Source: Fluviicola chungangensis | GTDB taxonomy: Bacteria > Bacteroidota > Bacteroidia > Flavobacteriales_D > Crocinitomicaceae | Direction of reading: 5' to 3' | Length of the DNA stretch: 64,000 bases | Assembly: GCF_007558725.1 (NCBI RefSeq) | Contig: NZ_VLPL01000008.1 | Coordinates: 1-64,000 of the forward strand | Translations under genes and position numbers: made by a program | In this document: positions 15,652 through 24,483 of the stretch, piece after piece | How the letters are laid out: every line of letters starts with the position of its first letter | How positions within the stretch are numbered: the stretch's first letter is position 1 | The notes under the pieces: model-generated | Database searches by the model: none | Told to the model about the DNA's origin: nothing | The model's input: only the letters and a program-made list of their open reading frames with translations

Positions 15652-16384
15652 GGTCCTGATTGTTGAAGATACGGTAGCAGAAAGTGATAAATTAACAGAT
15701 ACATTGACCGAGAGTCAATTCGAAATCGTAGGCGTGGCGCGATCTCACCAGGAAGCACTAAAGTTATTCTATGGGAACAAAGTAGACATTGTGGTGATCG
15801 ACATATTCCTGAATGGGATCCCGGAAGGAATTACCTTTGCTGAAACCCTGAACAATGTTCCGGAATCTTCCAGGCCTTTTGTATTCCTCACAAGTTCTAC
15901 GGATAGGAGTATCTTTGAACGGGCGAAACTGACTAAACCGTATAGCTTTCTATTGAAACCTTTCAACCCACTGGAGGTGCTTTACGCCCTGGAAATGGCT
16001 ATTGAGAAATTCTACGATCAACCGGATATTTTCCAGAGTGAGGAAGAGGATACAGTAATCAGCTCGGAGTTTTTATTCATCAAGAAAAAAGATGCCCTTA
16101 AAAAAGTGGCTGTTTCCGATATTATCAACATCGAAGTGGAAGAGCGCTATTGCTCCATTTTTACCGCGATGGAGAAGTTTGTAATCCAGATCTCACTGAC
16201 GAAGGTGATTAACCTGCTCGATCCGGCAGTCTTTTACCGTGTACACCGCAATCACATTGTGAATGCCCGGGAAATTGAAGAAATCCAACCGTCTGACGGC
16301 TTACTGACGATGAGCAATAAAGCGGTTATTCCAATCAGTGATCACTACAAGGAAGTTTTGAACCAGTTTAAAATTATTAAATAA
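15638..16384 (+). CDS. LytTR-family response regulator
   Basis: Residues 1-125 are a receiver domain with acidic pair E10-D11, phosphoacceptor Asp 55 in VVIDIF and Lys in LLKPFNP. Residues about 145-248 are a LytTR DNA-binding domain (VSDIINIEVEERYCSIFT, FYRVHRNHIVNAREIEEI). It is the partner of the overlapping kinase. Targets cannot be read from the window. A terminator follows. Confidence 0.94.
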   Translation: MEKIKVLIVEDTVAESDKLTDTLTESQFEIVGVARSHQEALKLFYGNKVDIVVIDIFLNGIPEGITFAETLNNVPESSRPFVFLTSSTDRSIFERAKLTKPYSFLLKPFNPLEVLYALEMAIEKFYDQPDIFQSEEEDTVISSEFLFIKKKDALKKVAVSDIINIEVEERYCSIFTAMEKFVIQISLTKVINLLDPAVFYRVHRNHIVNAREIEEIQPSDGLLTMSNKAVIPISDHYKEVLNQFKIIK

Positions 16385-16418
16385 CCCTGAACGGTTTCCG
16401 TTAAAATAAAGCTAAATG

Positions 16419-16444
16419 AAGTCGCCTGCCCGGTGACTTTTTTT
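16419..16444 (+). terminator. Intrinsic terminator after the LytTR regulator
   Basis: AAGTCGCC (16419-16426) pairs with GGTGACTT (16432-16439), one G-U, 5-base loop, then a run of T to 16444. Confidence 0.75.
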
Positions 16445-16673
16445 ATGCCTTCAATCCGGATGATTCTATCATGTCCGGGAATTTGTATACCCCGGAAAAT
16501 AGAAAAGTACGCTTGGTAACCGGTGTTATTAGTTCGTGCTTCATTTTTTGTTTTTCATGACATCGATTCGGGATTTCATGACATTTTGCTCAAGTCGTGC
16601 CGCAAAGAACCCTATACTTGTTACAGTCAATGGCACAATGCTGATAGTGTTTTGCCGGCTAAAATGAAGAAAA

Positions 16674-17093
16674 ATGGAATTACTTAACGAAATAAGACTT
16701 TCTCCGCTTCCGGAAACCAAAATGGTTCTCGGAGAGATCAAAGATCTAGGGGCTTATTTCGAATTGTATATGCATTTTTCCAAAGGGGAATTATTGCCAT
16801 TCGATTTTCCCCAGAAGCATCTGGATAAGTTTCCTGACAGATCTTACAAACAGCTGCTGATGATGGAGATAACGAATAAAATGAATGTGATCAATACGTA
16901 TATGGCCATTCAAAATGAATATTTGAAGAATTATTATGTATTGTATTTGCACTATGCGAACGGAATGGATATTCCTTTGGATTTTCCCGAAGCGATTATT
17001 GATCAGTTTCCGAACAGAAGCTATATCCATCGGTTGAAAGGAGCTATAACCACGCTGCAACTGGAGATTAACAACGAAAGAGATGCCATATAA
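16674..17093 (+). CDS. Unknown protein with two tandem repeats
   Basis: The 139-residue protein is made of two copies of a ~58-residue unit. Compare YFELYMHFSKGELLPFDFP with YYVLYLHYANGMDIPLDFP, and KFPDRSYKQLL with QFPNRSYIHRL. There is no signal peptide or membrane segment; it should be cytoplasmic and helical. I do not recognise the family. It stands alone between terminators, 290 bases after the LytTR regulator gene. Confidence 0.65.
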   Translation: MELLNEIRLSPLPETKMVLGEIKDLGAYFELYMHFSKGELLPFDFPQKHLDKFPDRSYKQLLMMEITNKMNVINTYMAIQNEYLKNYYVLYLHYANGMDIPLDFPEAIIDQFPNRSYIHRLKGAITTLQLEINNERDAI

Positions 17094-17164
17094 AAAGAAA
17101 TTACCACCGCTATACACTGAAACACATACTACAACGAAACCTAACGTTTAGCTTTCACAGGAAG

Positions 17165-17196
17165 AGTAGAGGTAGTAGCGACCTCTGCTTTTTTTT
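17165..17196 (+). terminator. Terminator hairpin 1 of a series of three
   Basis: AGTAGAGGT (17165-17173) pairs with ACCTCTGCT (17181-17189), followed by a T-run to 17196. It follows the two-repeat protein gene by 70 bases. Confidence 0.7.
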
Positions 17197-17252
17197 AAAG
17201 CCCTGACTGCCCACTGCGTAAGAGTGTAAAAGAGGATGATACTTCTTTTACC

Positions 17253-17297
17253 GAAAGAAAACGGAATTCCTTATTGGTGAATTCCGTTTTTTCTTTC
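17253..17297. terminator. Terminator hairpin 2 of the series
   Basis: GAAAGAAAACGGAATTC (17253-17269) pairs with GAATTCCGTTTTTTCTTTC (17279-17297), with two extra T in the right arm. It would work in both directions. Confidence 0.65.
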
Positions 17298-17321
17298 CGT
17301 TAAACCGGGAGTTTTATGCAT

Positions 17322-17356
17322 GAAAAACCTCCGTCTTTTTCCGGGCGGAGGTTTTC
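17322..17356. terminator. Hairpin 3 of the series
   Basis: GAAAAACCTCCG (17322-17333) pairs with CGGAGGTTTTC (17346-17356). The T-run lies within the stem. No gene separates the three hairpins in this 460-bp gap; 17357-17554 holds only a GC-rich dyad at 17472. Confidence 0.55.
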
Positions 17357-17471
17357 TCTTACGCAATAAGCAGTAGTTGTCGGGTGTTATTGGTTTGTAT
17401 CTCAATGATGTCGGTACGTGCTTTTCTGCATAACAGATTTAGCAAAAGTCAGTCATTTACTTGATTTATGA

Positions 17472-17488
17472 CCTAAGGGGAAACCCTG
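17472..17488 (+). promoter_or_regulatory. GC-rich dyad, possible response-regulator site
   Basis: CCTAAGGGGAAACCCTG lies 67 bases before the kinase start. Close relatives occur on the minus strand at 23318-23335 and 23179-23198, upstream of a T9SS cargo gene. The sharing suggests a common regulator, perhaps the NarL/LuxR protein encoded here. Confidence 0.4.
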
Positions 17489-17554
17489 TTTTTTTGGTGT
17501 GAAAAACGATGAATCCATTTCAAACAGGTATTTTTAAAGCGAAATTCGCTGTTG

Positions 17555-19549
17555 ATGAATAAACGATTGATAAAACTGTGGTGCATCGCTTCATTGTTGC
17601 TGCTTTTCATGAGTGCTTGTGACAAACCCGATACTGCAATCATTTACCGTCAGGAAGTTAGAACAAACCTGGATGATACCTGTATCTGGCTTTCCAGGCG
17701 ATCCCATTTCCACGATCCGGATTTTTATCCTGTTTTCAATGCTTATTACGAAAAGCAAATCAAGCTTAAAGATTTTGAAAAGGCGGCAATTGCGCTTGCG
17801 GAGCTAACCGAACAGGAAATGTATTATTCCCTTTTTAATCCGAATACGATTAACCAGGTCCGGCTGTTTAAAAAACGATTTGAAAAGAACCTTCCCTGGC
17901 ATCAGACTCTTTTCGTAGAATCTTACCTGGGGAATTACGAAGTTATCCAGAATAATTACCGCAAAGCAATCCCTTATTTCCGGGAGCTGGTTAGGTATAC
18001 TCCTTTTGATTACAACACCTGCGTGGAAGTTGGTCACGGTTACGGAGATCTGGCTTTTTGTTACTTTGCCATGGGAGATCATGAAAAAGCGCTTCAATAC
18101 GATTTAAGAGCCCTTTCGTGGTTCAATAAAACCGATAATGAAACCGCTAAAGGCGGGATTTATGATAATCTGGCCATGGTTCACATGTATACCAAAGATT
18201 ACAAAACTTCAGAAAGCTATTTTAAAAAAGCAATGACATCCTTCAGGCTGGTGAAAGATACCAGCAATATGTTCACGTCCTTGCACAATAAAATTATTTT
18301 GTACCAGGAAATGGATAATCCCGCTCAATATGAATTAATTGATTCCGCCTATCATTTTTTCAAAAAAAGCAAGTTCACCGATGAATCAATCGAACTTTCT
18401 TTATCCACGTTTTATATTCATATGCTCCTTTACGAGAACCGGATTGCAGAAGCAGGTGCCATTTTGGGTGAGCTAAAACCCCTGGTGAAAAAGTTGAACT
18501 CAGCAGCCTCCGATGCCGAATATATTGTTGCTTTGGCAGAATATGAAATTAAATCCGGAAAAGGGATCAAAGACATCGGGTTGATCGAAAAGGCATTGGA
18601 AACGGTGGAAGAGCAGGAGGATTATCAGAATCAAGCGGGATTTGCCCTGGTATTGAAGGACAATGCGGTATTAATGAAGGACTATCAAAAGGCCTATCTC
18701 TATTCTGAGAAGTTAAAACTGGCAGAAAACAGGATCAGTGATCAAAAAATGATTAACAAGACAATGGAGTGGAATAAACTTCATGAAACAAAGCGGAAAG
18801 AAGCCCAGATTGCGATCCAAAAAGAAACCATTTCCAACGGAAAAGTAACCATTGCACTGCTATTTTCTCTGGTTATGGGCTTGCTCCTGGTTTTGTTTAT
18901 CGTGTTCTCCAAACAAAAACAGAAAAAAATCAAAACGGAAAATAAACGTGTTCAACAGTATACCAAGCAGTTACTCGATAAAACAGAAGAAGAACGCAGG
19001 CGTATCGCAAGTGATTTACACGACAGTGTGAGCCACGAATTATTGAACCTCAAGCACGCAATCGGGGCCAATATCAACCAATCCGGAGAAAAGATCGATT
19101 CCATTATTAAAGACATCCGGATTATCAGCAGGAACCTGCATCCGGTCATGTTTGAGAAAGTGGGTTTGTCGGCTAGCATCAATCAACTCCTTGATCGTGC
19201 ACAATCGGTGAATCAGCTGATGGTTACTTCCGATATCGTTTACTGTGGAGGTTTATCGGTATCGGATGAATTGCAAGTCTACCGGATTATCCAGGAAGCA
19301 CTCTCCAATATCATCAAATATGCGGAAGCGGTGGCGGCAAAAATCATTATTCGTGAAAGCAAGGATGAGTTGATGGTACAGATCAAAGACAACGGAAAAG
19401 GATTCCATGTGGGTGAAACACTCTCCAAGAAAGATGCATTCGGTTTGCATAACATTATTGAAAGAAGTAAGGCTATTGGAGGCTCTGCCCGAATCCATTC
19501 CGACAGAAACGGAACTATTATTACTATTGATTTAAAGAAAACAACATGA
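17555..19549 (+). CDS. TPR lipoprotein sensor histidine kinase, NarX/HisKA_3 type
   Basis: From the ATG at 17555 (a TTG one codon earlier is less likely) the product has 664 residues with a lipoprotein-like signal MNKRLIKLWCIASLLLLFMSAC. TPR units cover about 60-400, and a membrane segment sits at about 430-452 (VTIALLFSLVMGLLLVLFIVF). The HisKA_3 dimerisation region RRIASDLHDSVSHEL has phosphoacceptor His 489. The ATPase domain has EALSNIIKYA, DNGKGF and FGLHNIIERSKAIGG. It pairs with the NarL-type regulator, whose ATG overlaps its stop by 4 bases. Confidence 0.93.
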   Translation: MNKRLIKLWCIASLLLLFMSACDKPDTAIIYRQEVRTNLDDTCIWLSRRSHFHDPDFYPVFNAYYEKQIKLKDFEKAAIALAELTEQEMYYSLFNPNTINQVRLFKKRFEKNLPWHQTLFVESYLGNYEVIQNNYRKAIPYFRELVRYTPFDYNTCVEVGHGYGDLAFCYFAMGDHEKALQYDLRALSWFNKTDNETAKGGIYDNLAMVHMYTKDYKTSESYFKKAMTSFRLVKDTSNMFTSLHNKIILYQEMDNPAQYELIDSAYHFFKKSKFTDESIELSLSTFYIHMLLYENRIAEAGAILGELKPLVKKLNSAASDAEYIVALAEYEIKSGKGIKDIGLIEKALETVEEQEDYQNQAGFALVLKDNAVLMKDYQKAYLYSEKLKLAENRISDQKMINKTMEWNKLHETKRKEAQIAIQKETISNGKVTIALLFSLVMGLLLVLFIVFSKQKQKKIKTENKRVQQYTKQLLDKTEEERRRIASDLHDSVSHELLNLKHAIGANINQSGEKIDSIIKDIRIISRNLHPVMFEKVGLSASINQLLDRAQSVNQLMVTSDIVYCGGLSVSDELQVYRIIQEALSNIIKYAEAVAAKIIIRESKDELMVQIKDNGKGFHVGETLSKKDAFGLHNIIERSKAIGGSARIHSDRNGTIITIDLKKTT

Positions 19550-20166
19550 CAATCGTAATTGCTGATGATCATCCATTCACCCTCCAGGGAACACAAAGTT
19601 TCGTGGAATCTTACGGATACCAGGTCATTGCCGCCTGTGCGAACGGGGTCTCCGCATTGAACATGATTCAGCTCCGCATACCGGATATTGCCATTTTGGA
19701 TATCAATATGCCTGCGCTGGACGGACTGGATGTTGCTAAGAAGGTACAGGAATTGAAACTCAAGACCAAAATCATCCTTTTGACTATGCACAACGAAATG
19801 ACTATTTACAACAAATCGAAAGAGTATGGCGTTTATGGCTACATTTTGAAGGAACATGCACAGGTTGAATTGAAAAATTGTTTGTCAGAGGTCGCAAAAG
19901 GAAATCAATACGTCAGTGATTCCTTGCTCAATGACCTGGTAAGTGTTCGGGAAACCGGGACCGGCGAGTTGGATAAACTCACTTTTTCCGAACGAAAGAT
20001 TATCGAGCTCATCGCAAAGCAAAAAACAAGTAAGCAAATTGCTGAAATGCTTTTCCTGTCTGAAAAGACCATTGAAGGACATCGTTCGAACATCATTGAA
20101 AAATTAGGCCTGCCCAAGGAAAAGAATATTTTACTAAAATGGGCCATGAAAAACGGCCTGGAATAA
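19546..20166 (+). CDS. NarL/LuxR-family response regulator
   Basis: The 206-residue protein has a receiver domain with DD at 7-8, phosphoacceptor Asp 52 in ILDINMP and Lys in YILKEH. A LuxR-type helix-turn-helix lies at about 145-200 (LTFSERKIIELIAKQKTSKQIAEMLFLSEKTIEGHRSNI). It is the output partner of the upstream kinase. DNA targets may include the GGGGAAACCC-type dyads found upstream of the kinase and of the T9SS cargo gene, which is inference. The 280 bases after it hold no gene. Confidence 0.94.
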   Translation: MTIVIADDHPFTLQGTQSFVESYGYQVIAACANGVSALNMIQLRIPDIAILDINMPALDGLDVAKKVQELKLKTKIILLTMHNEMTIYNKSKEYGVYGYILKEHAQVELKNCLSEVAKGNQYVSDSLLNDLVSVRETGTGELDKLTFSERKIIELIAKQKTSKQIAEMLFLSEKTIEGHRSNIIEKLGLPKEKNILLKWAMKNGLE

Positions 20167-20447
20167 GAGGTGATTTTCAAAATGAAAAATGGGTGTTTCA
20201 TTTTGACACTTTTTTCTAACGACGGTCGTTTTGGAAGAATAATGGAATAACGGTTGGGTTTCCCGGTAGGGTACAAACGGTAAATTCCGTATCTCTCGTA
20301 AATACAAGGACTTCGCTGCTAAATCAGTATGTTCCGGAATACCTTTGTTCCCGATTTTTTTCTTGAAAATGAAAATTCTTTTGGCATGGTATAGTTGTTG
20401 ACTAGTGAAAAATACCAAACTGAAACAGTTCATTAAATTCAAGGAGT

Positions 20448-20843
20448 ATGGGACGTTTTATTTCAATCAGTTTAGTCGCAATCATCATCAGTAACACAGT
20501 TGTTTTTGCTCAAAAGCATGAACCTGTTCCGATGAGAATGTTGCTCCAGGAAACCGTATTGTTTGCTATTCCGTTCAGTTCTGAGGAAATGGTAAGAACG
20601 GATGTAGATCAGCTTTCTGCGGTAACAATAAATATATATAACAATGTGAACTCCAATTACCTGACCTTGGAGGTGCTGGGAGCATCGAAAGTAATGACCT
20701 TCCAGCTGTTGAATGCTGAGGGGCAGGAAATGTATGCGGGAGAAATACTGGGTACACAGTTGGTAGAAACTCAATCGTGGCCAGCAGGAACCTATTATTT
20801 GTTGTGCGGAACGAAACGCGAAACAATAGACCTGATCAAATGA
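20448..20843 (+). CDS. Mini secreted protein resembling a bare T9SS sorting domain
   Basis: The 131-residue protein has a signal peptide (MGRFISISLVAIIISNTVVFA). Its last 70 residues (TFQLLNAEGQEMYAGEIL... WPAGTYYLLCGTKRETIDLIK) look like a type A T9SS C-terminal sorting domain, the tag recognised by the type IX machine. There is almost no cargo in front of it. It converges with a full-size T9SS cargo gene and shares its terminator. An AAGGAG lies just before the ATG. It could be a decoy, a regulator of sorting, or a remnant of a larger cargo gene. Confidence 0.65.
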   Translation: MGRFISISLVAIIISNTVVFAQKHEPVPMRMLLQETVLFAIPFSSEEMVRTDVDQLSAVTINIYNNVNSNYLTLEVLGASKVMTFQLLNAEGQEMYAGEILGTQLVETQSWPAGTYYLLCGTKRETIDLIK

Positions 20844-20882
20844 TTTAAACAAAATTGGAATTGACCCGATAATTTGATACAC

Positions 20883-20916
20883 AAAAGGCCGGTTTGAATT
20901 TTCAAACCGGCCTTTT
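20883..20916. terminator. Shared bidirectional terminator
   Basis: AAAAGGCCGGTTTGAA (20883-20898) pairs with TTCAAACCGGCCTTTT (20901-20916) around a very tight loop. It serves the converging genes on both sides. Confidence 0.85.
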
Positions 20917-20934
20917 ATTATTTTCAGTAGTTCG

Positions 20935-23118
20935 TTATTGAATACTGATGGCACGTTGCAAGGTCTCTGTTTCAGAAACCAAACGAACGAAGTAAATTCC
21001 CGGCTGAACGTTTAGATTCAGATCAACCGTTGTTTCACCCTGTTTCACCACCCTGTTTTCAATGTGTTTTCCCTGTGTATCTACAATACTCATCTGAGCT
21101 TCGGAGGCGAATGCGTTAAAGGAAACCTGGAATGTACCGTTATTGGGAACCGGATAAGCCTGCATGGAAGCCTCGCCCAATAATTCAGTTATTCCATTGG
21201 TACACGCTGTGATCGTTACATTCACACTATCCGTAAGCGTACAATTTGCCTCATCCACAACAGATAACACTACTTCGCCGGAAGTTTGAACTGCATAGGA
21301 ATTAAAGTTGTTGTTTACTCCATTCCAGGTATAGGAATTGTAACCGAAACCTCCGGGAATAATATACAATCCATCTTCGGAACAAACAGTTGTATCGGCT
21401 CCTAAATCAATTGAATTGAATGTAAACGTGATCTTAGTCGGACAACCATAGTTCGCTGCTGTTGCTGCCAATCTGGAAGCAGTATCCGAAATCTGGAAGT
21501 AAAACAAACTTTCATTATTACCACCAAAAGTCGTCGTGCTTCCTTCATAATGTCCGTAAAAACGATGATTTATGGGGTGAGCAATAAAACTGGCCATGTC
21601 TGAAAAATCAGAAATTGATAAGATAGTTATCGTTGTGTCAACAGAGAAATTGTAATCGACAAGCGAATCATTGCTGTCTCTGAAGTATCCGTGACGGTTC
21701 GTACCGTCGAATCCGCTCATACCCCAATCAGCCCAATTTTCAGAACCTTGAACTTCCAAATCATGTTGTCCCATTGGCGTAACCAATCCGTTTAAAATAG
21801 AAATGTGGTAAAAATCATAATTTCCGTTAGCTGTTCCAACGATTAATTCATTGTACCCTGCAAGGATAAGAGCCTGATCAGCGGTACCAATTGTAATAGG
21901 TTGAGACAATAGGATGATTTCATTCCCGTAGCTTAGATCCTCGTTCAGTGAGCGCAGCGCATTCATTGTAAAATAATCGAAATTATCACTGTCTGGTACA
22001 AAAGGAGACGTAGTACTATAAAGTGTATAGAGTTTCAATTGTGCCAGGTCTGTAAAGATTCCGTCGCGTATCGGAAGATCAATTCCATTTTGAAGATCCA
22101 GGTCAAATCGCCCGGTGGCATCATCACCTACGATGTAAACATAGTTTGCTGTTACTGCAATTCCTCCGCGGTCATCACCGGTAATCGGGTCATGATCAAT
22201 GATCTGATGATTCGTTGTATCAAGGGAATTTATTTGATAATAGAACGGACTGGATACAACAGCGGAAAATATTTCGGTTGGTGAAGAAGTAATCGGATTT
22301 AAAGTGACATTGGTCCCGCTTCCGATCAAGCTACTGAGACTTTCATTGCTTGCGTATACGGTAGCAATATTTCCGGTGTTCAATACAGGAACCGTGTTTT
22401 CACATACTGTAAAGGACTGGTCTATTGGGTTTTCAATGATCATGAACGTAGTGGAATCTTCCGTGTAACATCCGGTTGCTTCAGTGAATCGGTACGTAAC
22501 TGTGTGTATTCCTGAAGGCAAAGCCGACACGTCCAATACATTACCGCTAATGCCGTTTCCGTAAAAAGATCCTCCTGCCGGTATTCCAGCCAGGTTGAAC
22601 GGACCTTCCGACTGACAAAAAAGGCTGTCAGTAGTAAAAGCGAAATAAGCCTGTTGAGTCGGTACACCTGTTGTACAGTAATTGTATTGAAGTTTAGCGC
22701 GTAATCTATTCGCATTACAATAAGGATAAACATTTCCCTGTTTTACAAATTTAAAGATCACACTTGTTCCATAAGTATTAATATCTGCGAGAGGGATAGT
22801 GACTGTCGTAGTAAAATTACCACAGGTATTAAAATCGGCTCTCGTGAAATTACCCACCAAAACTGATCCCGGTCCATAAATGTTGTACGAACTTCCTGGT
22901 TGAAAATAGCCATTTCCGTCAATAGTTAAGATTGCGTCTTCGTAAGCCCCGTTGGAAAGGGAATTGAAGGTGTAATACATCGTATCGTTTGAATTATCGA
23001 TGTAGTTGTAGTTATCGTTTGATGGAGTGGTCCCATACGCGGAATAGCTTTGAGAGTAACCAGTGAATGTGATCAGCATACCGGCAAGCATGCTGAAAAT
23101 CAAGTAATTTTTTTTCAT
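20935..23118 (-). CDS. T9SS type A cargo protein, secreted
   Basis: The 727-residue protein starts with a signal peptide (MKKNYLIFSMLAGMLITFTGYSQ) and ends with a classical type A sorting domain: AYPVPNNGTFQVSF, MSIVDTQGKHI and PGIYFVRLVSETETLQRAISIQ. It should be exported by Sec, then by the type IX system, and attached at or released from the cell surface. The body is beta-rich with several Ig-like segments (for example GSFYGNGISGNVLDVSALPSGIHTVTYRF) and no catalytic motif I recognise; a structural or adhesive role is plausible. Two GC-rich dyads lie within 220 bases upstream of its start. Confidence 0.88.
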   Translation of the reverse strand: MKKNYLIFSMLAGMLITFTGYSQSYSAYGTTPSNDNYNYIDNSNDTMYYTFNSLSNGAYEDAILTIDGNGYFQPGSSYNIYGPGSVLVGNFTRADFNTCGNFTTTVTIPLADINTYGTSVIFKFVKQGNVYPYCNANRLRAKLQYNYCTTGVPTQQAYFAFTTDSLFCQSEGPFNLAGIPAGGSFYGNGISGNVLDVSALPSGIHTVTYRFTEATGCYTEDSTTFMIIENPIDQSFTVCENTVPVLNTGNIATVYASNESLSSLIGSGTNVTLNPITSSPTEIFSAVVSSPFYYQINSLDTTNHQIIDHDPITGDDRGGIAVTANYVYIVGDDATGRFDLDLQNGIDLPIRDGIFTDLAQLKLYTLYSTTSPFVPDSDNFDYFTMNALRSLNEDLSYGNEIILLSQPITIGTADQALILAGYNELIVGTANGNYDFYHISILNGLVTPMGQHDLEVQGSENWADWGMSGFDGTNRHGYFRDSNDSLVDYNFSVDTTITILSISDFSDMASFIAHPINHRFYGHYEGSTTTFGGNNESLFYFQISDTASRLAATAANYGCPTKITFTFNSIDLGADTTVCSEDGLYIIPGGFGYNSYTWNGVNNNFNSYAVQTSGEVVLSVVDEANCTLTDSVNVTITACTNGITELLGEASMQAYPVPNNGTFQVSFNAFASEAQMSIVDTQGKHIENRVVKQGETTVDLNLNVQPGIYFVRLVSETETLQRAISIQ

Positions 23119-23178
23119 ATATAGATTTTTGGTAAAGCTAGGTGCTTTTACAGGGGAATATGTCCGAAGGTCAAGGAA

Positions 23179-23198
23179 TCAGGGGGTAACCCCTGGGG
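23179..23198 (-). promoter_or_regulatory. GC-rich dyad copy 2
   Basis: Read on the minus strand it is CCCAGGGGTTACCCCCTGAT, about 60 bases before the cargo start. It resembles copies at 17472 and 23318. Confidence 0.35.
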
Positions 23199-23317
23199 GC
23201 AGGAAAGCCATAAATCAGGTACATAAACGTAGTAAGCCTTGTTCTTTTGATGAAGGTGTCTGACTACCAGTTGATTGGTTTTGCAGTTGAACCCAATGGA
23301 TCCTTCCTTAATAGGGG

Positions 23318-23335
23318 ATCAGGGTTTCCCCTAGG
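23318..23335 (-). promoter_or_regulatory. GC-rich dyad copy 3
   Basis: Read on the minus strand it is CCTAGGGGAAACCCTGAT, almost identical to the dyad before the TPR kinase at 17472-17488 (CCTAAGGGGAAACCCTG). Confidence 0.4.
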
Positions 23336-23568
23336 TTTTGGAATTGCATTCGTTCAGGAACGAAAATGAAGCATAAATAGCATTCAGCAGGTGGGAAAAG
23401 TTCTGTTTTCTGTTCATTTCACTGATTCAAAAAATTGAACGAATCTTATGACCGACGAAATCCCACCGTTCGCCGATTTTTTAAAATTTAAAGCAAACCG
23501 ATAGGTGATAATTCGTAATTTTAAGTGTCTTTTTGAATGAAGAGACGGCTAATCTGTTTTAAGGTTTT

Positions 23569-24483
23569 ATGGAACAACAAACCATTATCAAGGTACGGGA
23601 TTTGTCCAAAAAATTCGGTTCTTTCGAAGCAGTCAAAGATGTTTCTTTTACAGTTCATAAAGGAGATGTTTTCGGTTTTTTGGGACCGAACGGAGCAGGG
23701 AAAAGTACTACCATCCGATGTCTGTTATCACTCATTAGTCCGGATAACGGGACCATTGAATTGTTTGGCAAATCGTTGCATAAGAACCGTTCGGAGATCC
23801 TGGCAAATATCGGGAGCATTATTGAGAAACCCGATTTTTATAAATACCTGTCGGCTCAAAAGAACCTGGAAATTTTTGCACGCATCTCGGGCGCAAATGT
23901 ATCTAAGAAGGAGATCCTGAAAATGCTCGATTTTGTTGGGTTGGGAAACCGGGCAAAACACAAGGTGAAGGGGTTTTCTCACGGAATGAAACAGCGTTTG
24001 GGAATCGCACAGACTTTATTGCATCAACCGGAACTGATCATCCTTGATGAACCGACTACGGGTTTGGACCCGCAGGGAATTATTGAAATCCGCAACTTGA
24101 TCCTGCGCCTGAAGAATGAACAGAACAAAACGATTTTGTTGTCTTCGCATCAATTATCGGAAATTGAACTGATAGCAAATCGCATGGTAATTATCAACCA
24201 GGGGAAATCCATCGTGGAAGGTTCCGTGGAAGAGTTGCTGAACAGTGAGGAAACCATTGTCCGTGTTGAAATAGATGGAATCGAGCCAGCAATGGACCTG
24301 ATCCGGTCGAAATTTAATCCGAAAGAACTGACTCAAACCTCTTCAAAAGAGGCGGAAGTACTCCTTTCAAAAAGCCGGGTACCTGATTTGACCAAAGAAT
24401 TGGTATTGGCCGGTTTTACAATTCATGCAATTGAACCCAAACGCAAGCTGGAAGATTATTTCATTAAAACCATTCAATCCTGA
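23569..24483 (+). CDS. ABC transporter ATP-binding protein
   Basis: The 304-residue protein carries GPNGAGKST (Walker A), FSHGMKQRLGIAQ (signature), LIILDEPTTGLDP (Walker B) and a switch His in LLSSHQL. The extra C-terminal part is usual for ABC-2 type ATPases of the DrrA/NatA/CcmA kind. It powers the membrane protein encoded next; its stop and the next start share a base (TGATG). The substrate is unknown. Confidence 0.92.
   Translation: MEQQTIIKVRDLSKKFGSFEAVKDVSFTVHKGDVFGFLGPNGAGKSTTIRCLLSLISPDNGTIELFGKSLHKNRSEILANIGSIIEKPDFYKYLSAQKNLEIFARISGANVSKKEILKMLDFVGLGNRAKHKVKGFSHGMKQRLGIAQTLLHQPELIILDEPTTGLDPQGIIEIRNLILRLKNEQNKTILLSSHQLSEIELIANRMVIINQGKSIVEGSVEELLNSEETIVRVEIDGIEPAMDLIRSKFNPKELTQTSSKEAEVLLSKSRVPDLTKELVLAGFTIHAIEPKRKLEDYFIKTIQS

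Larger units (their letters stand above)
23119..23568. other. Divergent gene-free intergenic region with two GC-rich dyads
   Basis: This 450-bp region separates the T9SS cargo gene from the ABC exporter operon. It contains ATCAGGGGGTAACCCCTGGG at 23179-23198 and ATCAGGGTTTCCCCTAGG at 23318-23335. No reading frame or clear promoter box was found. Confidence 0.6.

Noticed and set aside
16476-16496. CCGGG...CCCGG inverted pair upstream of the two-repeat protein gene
   Set aside because: Arms of about five bases with a 12-base spacer; unlike the dyads at 17472 and 23318, and likely chance.
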